DNA from: Papaver somniferum
Taxonomy: Eukaryota > Streptophyta > Magnoliopsida > Ranunculales > Papaveraceae
Assembly (NCBI RefSeq): GCF_003573695.1
Contig: NC_039363.1
Span: forward strand, 130,431,302 to 130,495,301
Direction of reading: 5' to 3'
Length of the DNA: 64,000 nucleotides
Below are positions 56,482 to 64,000 of the stretch, one piece after another. Under the pieces are notes generated by a model. That model did not search any database. It was not told where the DNA came from and was given only the letters and a program-made list of their open reading frames with translations. Made by a program: the position numbers and the translations under genes. How positions within the stretch are numbered: the stretch's first letter is position 1; the number at the start of each line of letters is the position of its first letter.

Positions 56482-57429
56482 TTAATCCTCACAAAACGTG
56501 AGACATTGCATAATACAATCTGGTGGTTCATTATAATACCACCATCTGCTTAAAAAGTTTGAAATGGCGTATTGAACTAAGTCATGTGCAATAGAATTAG
56601 CATCCCTATGAATAGCTACAAATCTAATTTCGCTAAATTCCTTGATGCGATCACGAATTGAGAGAACCGTTGAGGGTAGACTCCATGAAATCTCATTCGT
56701 ATTTCCTGTCACTGCTTTTGGAATCTCAGAGGCATTACCTTCCACAATAATACATGACAGTTGAAGTCTCTTTGTAAGTTGAACTCTAAATCCGTAAGCT
56801 TTAGCCTCTGCCACTACTAAGGAACAAGTATCAAAACAGATAGTACCACTACCCATATGATGTCCAAAAGCATCCACTGCTACCGCTCCTTTGCCATTAT
56901 TATAAGTTCCATCCACATTTATCTTCACAAAAGAGTGAGGTGGAAGTTCCCAAGTAGCAATGTTATTCTGAGTAACTGGAATTCCTGAGCAATAGTTTAG
57001 TGCATGGTGAAGATCAAAAACCTTGAAGTCTTCTAGGGTTTTAAGAATACAGATACTGACAGTAACTTGATTGTTGTTAAACACCATTGCATTCCTAACC
57101 TTCCAAATTTTCCACAACATACAAGAACCCAAGTTAAGCATAATTCCTTGATCAGGATATTCTATCCAGCGAGTAATTATCTCCATTGTATTAGCTCCCC
57201 GAAGATCAATAAGAATATGACTAGACTGAAAAACCTCCAATGCAAACTGACAATCGAATAAGAGATAGAATATTGACTCTTCTGCTGAGTTGCATAAAGG
57301 GCATAGATTCTGAATCTGAGGACTATATTTACTCAGGTTTGCATACACAGCTATTCCTTCATGTAAAACCTTCCATAGAAAGTTTTGAATTTTGGGAAAA
57401 TTTTGATCTTCTTCCAAAAACGTTTCCAA
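56482..57429 (-). pseudogene. LINE N zf-RVT and RNase H
   Basis: 315-codon open frame. IQNFLWKVLHEGIAVYANL and CPLCNSAEESIFYLLFDC (C-x2-C...H/F-L...C) form the zf-RVT. VKINVDGTYNNGKGAVAVDA and VVAEAKAYGFRVQL, IIVEGNASEI and VAIHRDANSIAHDL give the RNase H blocks with D, E, D and H-R-x-x-N-x-x-A-H motifs. The RNase H catalytic acidic residues appear preserved. The frame is separated by a shift from the RT part. Confidence 0.88.
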
Positions 57430-57526
57430 GGAAATTCTACCAGCACCGAGTTTGTTGGGATATCATCAGAAAGAAGTTTGTAACACGACTTTGAAGTAAA
57501 CTCGCCATAAGGAGTTTTAAGCCACA

Positions 57527-58572
57527 TTAATTATCCTGAATGCCCTCATCCTGTGGAATATAAATTTGGGATATAATTTCTGCCTGATCCTGCGGAAAAA
57601 TCTCTAACAATAACTCCATATTCCAGATTCTTTGACCATGAATGAAAAGATCTGAAACCCAAGTTACTTGTGCATTAGAATTATGATTCATAGTTGGTCT
57701 AAATCCTGGTAAGTTTAATATCCATGGGTCATTCCAGACTTTAATGTTATTTCCATAACCGATAAACCAACAACAATTATTTTCCAAAATACATCTGACA
57801 GTAATCATATCTTTCCAAGTATTTGAATCGCCTGGTTTCGATTGATAATCCCAAAAAGAAGTATTATGCATACTTTGTATGAAATAACTAATCCATGAGG
57901 AATGTTGATTTGTCAAGAATCTCCAAACCAATTTTACTACTAGAGACAGATTAACCAATTCCATTTTCTTATGCCTAAACCACCATCTTCCTTGGCTTTC
58001 ATTGCTTTTTCCCATCTGAAGAAATGTTGTTTTCTTGTATGAACTTCATGTCCCCACCAGAAAACCCTTCGAGTTTTAGATATTTGAGTAGAAACACCTT
58101 TGGGAAGAATGCAAGTACTCATTGAATAAACTGGGATTGTTGAAAGAGCACTTTTTGATAAAACCGTGCTGCCAACTTGATTTACAAAGAAACCTCTCAA
58201 GTCTGCAAGTTTTGTATTGAACTTCGAATTCAAAGTCTCAAAAGTATCAATTTTCCTAACTGATTTCAATGGATATGTTCCCAAGTACTTCTCGTCTTTT
58301 TGCATTTCCTTAACCCCTAAGGTTTGGATAGTTTTCGCTCTGTAATAAGCAATACAACCTCTGCTAAAATAAATAGAAGACTTCAGAAAGTTAATAGCTT
58401 GTCCAGAAAAATATGAGTATGTATCTAAAATACATTTAAGTTGATGCACGTTTTCCTCTGAGTTTTTCCAAAAAAAGAACAAATCATCAACAAACATTAA
58501 ATGGCTAATGATTGGAGAAGAATTATTTAATTGATACCCACTGTAAAGACTTGTAGTTTCAAACTTTTCCAT
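57527..58572 (-). pseudogene. LINE N RT thumb/connection region
   Basis: Two overlapping frames (58572-57940 and 58015-57527) joined by a frameshift. Motifs: ISHLMFVDDLFFF (F-V-D-D in place of F-A-D-D, about 58510), GQAINFLKSSIYFS, YLGTYPL, KAMKAKEDGGLGIRKW (58015-57960), and WFIGYGNNIKVWNDPWI (57765-57720). This is the second half of an L1-type RT with its C-terminal linker. Confidence 0.87.
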
Positions 58573-58605
58573 TAAAAGAGATAAACCTTGTGAACAAATG
58601 ATGAA

Positions 58606-59266
58606 CTAAGCAGGAGACATAAGACATCCTTGACGTAAACCCCTGCCACTTTGAAAGTTCCCATATGGAGCTCCATTTAAGAGAATAGAGAAAGTTGAAG
58701 AAGTAACACAATGCATAATTAAATTATGAGAATGATCGTGAATTCCCATTCGATGAAACATAAAACTCAGAAAAGACCAAGAAACCCTGTCATAAACCTT
58801 AGACATATCCAATTTAAGAGCAAAAAAACCTTGTTTAGATTTAGATTTGGTCATGGAATGAAATATTTCCTTGGCTATAACAACATTATCTGTTATTTGT
58901 CTATTCTTAACAAATGCATTCTGAGACTAAGAAATAAATGAACCCAAGAAAGGACTCAGTCTTGTTGCCAAAATTTTGGCTACAAATTTATACAACACAT
59001 TGCACAAAGAAATGGGTCGAAAATCCACTGCTGTTGTTGTATTTTTAACTTTAGAAATAAGGATGATGTGGGTATTGATTCAACTTACTTGGGATGACTC
59101 CAGTATTAAAGATCTCTTGAATATATTTTGTTGTATCTTCACCAACAATTGACCAACATTTCTTGTAGAACACTGCTGAATAGCCGTCTGGACCCGGAGA
59201 ACCATGAGGATTACGTATTGAGAGCCATCTTCCAAAATAAAATTTAATTAAATAAACTTTAAACAT
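58606..59266 (-). pseudogene. LINE N RT fingers/palm region
   Basis: GSPGPDGYSAVFYKKCW (59210-59155) is the GPDG block, followed after shifts by an NKQITDNVVI-type segment (near 58890), FFALKLDMSKVYDRVSW (58830-58780), and GRGLRQGCLMSP (58640-58610), where the usual G-D-P-L-S-P has changed to G-C-L-M-S-P. Confidence 0.85.
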
Positions 59267-59457
59267 GCAAGATGATAATATTTGGAGTAGCTAATGTAAC
59301 ACATAAAAACTACTCCAAAAGGTAGTGTTCCTCCATAAACAATAAGAATAAAATACCTATAAGGAGTCAACTAGTTAAGCACCAACTCATCCCTAAGGGT
59401 TTGTGCAGAGAATTTCTTCTCATTATTGATGAATCCATTGATATTTGAATCATTCAG

Positions 59458-59813
59458 TTATCTTACATCTTTAGAGATGTTTATTAACGCATTAAGTTCT
59501 TCTATAAGTCTACTCAAGGTATTTTTCCACATATTAAGTTTATGTTCATAGTGAGTTACCTCTTTCAAGGAGTTGTTGATCTTGAACATCATACCGTTTC
59601 TCCTTGTTATGAACTCCTCCACCTTAGCTTTAATATTATTGTCACGATAACAGGTTGACAACAAACATGTAGCTGAGGAAGAGTCTGCATCTTCTGAAGA
59701 TTTTCTTTTTTCTTTTTTCTTGAAGATTTGATCCCTTCACAAAGAAAAACATTGATCGCTTCTACTGCATCCTTCTTCGTAATACCTCTAGTTATTGGAG
59801 CCATTATTCTCAA
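59458..59813 (-). pseudogene. Basic/coiled-coil ORF, unknown retroelement part
   Basis: The minus strand begins MRIMAPITRGITKKDAVEAI (59813) with a lysine run KSSRKKKKEN. After a one-base shift (near 59690) it continues with helical KAKVEEFITRRNGMMFKINN and EHKLNMWKNTLSRLIEELNA, ending at 59458. The helical pattern suggests a coiled coil. No known domain is recognised. It lies on the same strand as the Copia-like gag to its right and may be an accessory ORF of that element; this is a guess. Confidence 0.4.
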
Positions 59814-59819
59814 CCTTCA

Positions 59820-61250
59820 TGTAGGGAATTTGAATGACATATATAAAGTGGATAATTGACATGACGAGACTTCCATGAAAATAAGGAAACTGGCCTGTGA
59901 ACCAAAACATTTCATAGGAAGTTCGTGACCCAGTATGCAATGGCTTGGAGAATCAGTTAGAATGCGCTTAATGTCAAACTAATACAAACACTGACCACCT
60001 TCCACGGTTACAGAACTGTATTAGTTATTTACATGTTTACTTAAGAACTTTACCATATTATGTTTAACTTTAAATACGAACAATATGATAAGATAATAAT
60101 CTTAACACATGCTTGTTAGAATTTATGTAGGTTTAGCAACAAATTAGGCTTAGTTAAGTTAATCTATGATTAGTTCTAATCTAAACTGGATTAAGTATAT
60201 ACCATATTAAGGAAAGATTATATTTAAGTATAGGTATTACATTAGCTTAATGTTAGCTGAGGTGTCATGTTGACTAAGCATGACTCACCTAGTGAGGCGT
60301 CATCCAACTAATGATGGACAGGTTGGATGACGCATAGCTATCAAGTGATGACTAAGTCCTCTTCTAGCCTCTTTCATATATATCCAGACTTTTGTGATTA
60401 TCCATTAATCAAGCAAGAGGAAATATAAATAGAAGCTAAGTCTTGACCTATTTAATTCTGTAAAGCTTTTATTTCCTTCTACTGAACTTTATGGTGTTTG
60501 TATCATGTTGTTTGTTGTCCTAACTGATGTCAATCAATTCAGAAGCAACCATGTATTGATTGTTTTTATTGATACAACCATATGTATGTTGTAGTTAAGT
60601 CAGAACTATCATGGTGATTTATTCCAGTTTAATATGTGCAAATAGCTCAGCATAAAGATGATTTCTAGCTTGTTGAGCATGCTAATACTAGGGTTAAGAA
60701 TGTTCTCCGCATAAGGGTAATTATATGATCATGTTTAAGTCTGATAAATGATGATTATGAAGATGAAATTCCAACAATACTAATATAGTTGATACCCACA
60801 TCAAGTCATTACATTTGGACTTATGAGAGATGTGGTAACATCTAGTCAGATAGACTAATATTGGTGTAAAGAGAACAACGTGGATTATGACATCCTCTAT
60901 GAACAACATAGACTTGTTTTTCAAAGTATTGTTAATTTCCAGGAACAAAGGCCAGCATATGAAATAAACCTAGAAACATTGGATTCTATCCAACAACTAA
61001 AAAACAACATGACGCAACGTAGAAGACAGTGAATATACTTGAGCAACCTTGACATCATACAACATAGTTCTCATTATATAATTTTGTGCAATCCTCATAT
61101 TCTCAAGTTAATATTGTGAGGTTGCACACATCACTAAATTTAAGTAGTGATGGGGTGAGTAGGAAACTCACCACGAGTGTCATCAGTAAACAGAACATGG
61201 TCATTTGGATTTTGTTTACCGTTTCTGGGATTCCTTCTTCTTTTCTCTTG
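59820..61250. other. No recognised gene
   Basis: AT-rich 1.4 kb. It contains AAATATAAATAGAAG (60420-60434), a TATA-like motif, and GATGACGC/GCGTCATC inverted pieces (60298-60345). It may be an old LTR, but I find no matching partner in the window. Confidence 0.35.
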
Positions 61251-62794
61251 TCATGTCTCTGAAGAATTTTTAAAGTTCTTCAATGCAAGAGTCATCTTTT
61301 CCATGTCATTCTGAAGCTTAACAAGAATCTTGTCATTTTTCTTCGATCTTTGGAACTTCCCTTTAGAATGTCCAAAACTTCCACATAAAGTGCAGTGTGA
61401 AGAGAGAGAATCACCATGAGGTACAAATCCCTTTTTTATCACCAAAAATATTTTCATCCTCCTTAGATCCTGCAAGAATGAAAGTATTATTCTTGGTGAA
61501 TAAGGTATTACTCTTAAACCCAAGATCACTCGTGTTACTAAAATTTTTTTGACCAAATAGCGTGGCTGAGATCTTATCAGAACATCCAGAGAGCCTTTGT
61601 AAGTCACGCTTAAGGATATCAATCATTTCTTCCTTTAGAGATAGGGTTCTTGTGAAATTCTCATTGAGTTTATCAAACTATAGATTTTTCCCACAAAGAG
61701 ATGTTTCAACTTTGTCCAAGTTTTTCTTTAGACGAAGGTTTTCACGATGAATTTCTTCACTTTTATTTAAAAACTTAAGAATCTCCTTTTCTGATTTATC
61801 ATCCGAGACAGAATTATGAGATATAGGTGTTTTTGCTACAAGAGAAGAATTCTCCGTGTAAACTTCAGGAGGGAGCTCATCAGGAATATCATCAAGAGAA
61901 ACTATGAGAGCGTTATTATTTCCTTGATAATATTCTTTACTCGGGCATTCCTTTTGTACATGTTTAAACCCACGACATTTAAAGCACCAAAGAGGTTTTT
62001 TATCTTGAGAAGAAGGTTCATCCCGAAAGTTGGATCTATAGATCCGTTTCCCAAATCGTCTTTCTCTCTATCTTTTGTGAAGATTTCTGACATGTTGTGT
62101 GATCATAGACATGGTAGTGAATAATTCTTCGTGATCATCACAACATTCACCTGCCAAAGATAAGCTAACCTTTGGAGGAAGAGAGCTTGATTTGGTCACA
62201 ACTTCTAGAGCAGAAGTCTTCTCCTTAGCCGTGAGTTGCTCGTGATAAACAAATCTTTAACTTTCCAATGAGACGTTTCTGGAAACTGTAGCAAGATCGT
62301 TTCCTTCACTGATGTCATGTTTCTTAGACTCGTATCGTGCCGGTAAAGATCTCAGAATTTTCATAACAATATCCTTTTCAGGAATAGTCCTTCCTAGTGC
62401 ACATCAAGCATTCACTAGTTCGGACAACTTATGATTAAATTCATCAGCCATACAAAGGTTTTTCGAACCAGAAGTTAGGTTTTGAAGCCTTGCTTATTTC
62501 TTTGTGGAATTATCTTCAAATACGGTCTCAAGCATCCTTCAATCTAGTGCATGTAGACATATGATGATGAAGATCTTGGCTTATAGCATGGATAGTAGCA
62601 TTCATACCATCAGAGTTGTGTGTATACAACAATTTCCCCTTCTCCAACCATTGGAAGATTGTATCCACCTATAACAAGAACCCATATTTTGAAATCACTA
62701 GCTTGTAAGAAAGATCACATAGTGTTTTCCACCATAAGTAATTTGTGTCGTCGAAGGCTGGTGGTACGTTAATCGAGATTGCACTCTTGACCAT
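61251..62794 (-). pseudogene. Decayed Copia-type gag with CCHC knuckle
   Basis: ATG at 62794 (SAISINVPPAFDDTNYLWWK, the P-F-x-G-x-N-Y-x-x-W start of Copia gag) is soon interrupted by stops. Further on, minus-strand WCFKCRGFKHVQKECPS (near 61990) is a complete CX2CX4HX4C knuckle. A second knuckle-like CTLCGSFGHSKGKF (61400-61360) has lost its last Cys. A coiled-coil stretch (KSEKEILKFLNKSEEI) lies between. No protease, integrase or RT follows, so only gag remains. Confidence 0.75.
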
Positions 62795-62844
62795 AATTCA
62801 AATTGATATAAACACATACTTATTAGGTCTAAAGGTGTTTGCAT

Positions 62845-62856
62845 GCTCTGATACCA
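62845..62856 (-). other. Primer binding site, initiator-Met type
   Basis: Minus-strand TGGTATCAGAGC, 50 bp upstream of the Copia-type gag start. This is the standard plant Copia PBS. The LTR that should end just before it (plus side of 62857) is not clearly identifiable. Confidence 0.75.
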
Positions 62857-63099
62857 ATAGAAAAGGAGTGATTACCAAATACACCACTAAATTTTTCGTT
62901 CGGAAACCTGTATAGACAAAAACCTAATATAATTGCAAGTATGCCAACTTAATGATCCTTGAAAAATATGTATATAGAGTTTATATATGTATCGCTTCTC
63001 AATCATAAAGTATAGATAATAGAGTCCATAATCCTGATTATTAAGAAGAATTCTTGGAAAATCTTAAAAATCAACATCCAAGATCAATCTAGTCGTATC

Positions 63100-64000
63100 T
63101 GAAAAAGCGGGGGTACAAAACCACACCCAATATTTAGATTAGTAATCTGTATGGACTAACTCCAATATACTTTCAATAGAATCAACCAGCCTCAATATCA
63201 ATAAAGTATATCAAAGAGTTATATCTCTCTTTATCGATTCAATACTTACTCAAGCAAATAGAAATTTGTGAGTTTAATTGAATACAAGAGAAATCACTTG
63301 AACGGTACCAAAGACCAATGTTCAAGTATCAATCAATTTCAATCAATAACCAAAGGTAGGATTTCCAATTGATTGATTCAAACGCACAACCTGTGATATT
63401 TCAATCATATAACAAAATATAATGCGGAAAAGAAATAACACAGACACCAGAATTTTTGTTAATGAGGAAACCGCAAATGCAGAAAAACCCCGGACCTAGT
63501 CTAGATTGAACACACACTATATTAAGCCGCTACATACACTAGCCTACTACAAGCTAACTTCGGTCTGTACTGTAGTTGAACCCCAATCAATCTCACACTG
63601 ATCCAAGGTACAGTTGCGCTCCTTACGTCTCTGATCCCAGCAAGATACTACTCACTTGATTCCCTTAGTTGATCTCACCCACAACTAATAGTTGCTACGA
63701 CCCAAAGTCGAAGACTTTAATAAACAAATTTGTATCACACAGAAAAGTCTACGGTAATAGATAAATCTGTCTCCCACATAAATACCTACGAGTTTTGTTC
63801 CGTATTTTGATAAATCAAGGTTAACAGGAACCAATTAATAACCCGGACTTATATTTCCTAAGAACATCCTAGAATTATCAATCACCTCACAATAATCTTA
63901 ATCGACGCGACGAAAGAAGATATGTGGAATCACAAACGATGAGACGAAGATGTTTGTGATTACTTTTATATCTTGCCTATCGGAGATATCAACCTCAAGC
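63100..64000 (-). repeat. C-family LTR, cut by right edge of window
   Basis: The left end TGAAAAAGCGGGGGTAC at 63100 matches the family end (GTACCCCC...TTTTTCA on the minus strand). It shares with C and D the blocks CACAACCTGTGATATTTCAA and GCGGAAAAGAAATAACAC. It continues past 64000. Whether it is solo or belongs to an element cannot be told here. It is probably inserted next to the Copia gag remnant rather than being that element's LTR, because the PBS lies some 240 bp away. Confidence 0.82.

Larger units (their letters stand above)
56460..59275 (-). mobile_element. 5'-truncated L1-type LINE N
   Basis: Minus-strand ORF2 from mid-RT to RNase H in the usual order, ending before an AT-rich tail with a TA run (56440-56455). 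Upstream of 59275 the sequence is unrelated, and no endonuclease or ORF1 is present, so it is a typical 5'-truncated insertion. Long open stretches remain (315, 210 and 162 codons), so it is younger than LINE M. Confidence 0.87.

Noticed and set aside
62845..62856. tRNA gene at a TGGTATCAGAGC match
   Set aside because: Only 12 bases match, as expected for a PBS; no cloverleaf around it.
63100..64000. Right-edge LTR as the 5' LTR of the Copia gag remnant
   Set aside because: The C-family end defined by solo LTR D lies ~240 bp from the PBS, whereas an LTR should adjoin it; probably a separate insertion.

Overview
This window looks like a transposon-dense intergenic region of a plant nuclear chromosome, almost certainly a eudicot. 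The evidence is plant LTR-retrotransposon signals (PBS, PPT, paired LTRs), L1-type LINEs with DUF4283 and RNase H parts, Stowaway-like MITEs, and one intact intronless pentatricopeptide-repeat (PPR) gene. The repeat families resemble, from memory only, those of poppies and related Ranunculales; I cannot confirm that. No bacterial-type gene organisation, rRNA, tRNA or CRISPR array was seen.

Layout. 1-11669: a Tat-like Ty3/gypsy element (called I) on the minus strand. It runs off the left edge, and its gag reading frame is split by an intact non-autonomous LTR element (H, 2049-9186; LTRs, PBS, PPT, perfect 5-bp target duplication and one 575-codon ORF). 11670-13015: piece of a second LTR family (C-family, probably Copia) into which I inserted. 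13016-15215: LINE fragments and a 369-bp Stowaway-like MITE. 16717-18865: solo Tat-like LTR (F) with perfect target duplication. 19233-19313: mini-MITE. 20600-24590: LINE (L), split by a C-family solo LTR (D, 21523-24072) with perfect target duplication.

25281-51300 is one LINE (M) inflated to 26 kb by nested insertions. A C-family solo LTR (C) sits in its 3' UTR. Inside C lies a 15-kb Tat-like element (A, 27199-42254). Inside A's 5' LTR lies a rearranged relative (B, 35244-40138). A 3.1-kb solo LTR (G, 47588-50733) splits the LINE's ORF1. Element A has no gag-pol. Its internal region is occupied mainly by a decayed plant-mobile-domain (PMD) gene in antisense orientation, preceded by its own TATA box. 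The Tat-like LTRs are built largely of tandem arrays (about 205-240 bp and 70 bp), which generate many spurious ORFs.

52848-55193 is the only convincing host gene, a P-class PPR protein predicted to act in organelle RNA metabolism. 56169-56262 is an exact 50-bp tandem duplication. 56460-59275 is a 5'-truncated LINE (N). 59458-63000 holds a decayed Copia-like gag region with a CCHC knuckle and an initiator-Met-type PBS. 63100 to the right edge is another C-family LTR.

The genes do not form a pathway. The biology is that of nested transposition, solo-LTR formation and antisense-gene carriage by a non-autonomous retroelement. The nesting gives a relative order: LINE M first, then C and G, then A in C, then B in A; separately, C-family fragment E, then I, then H.
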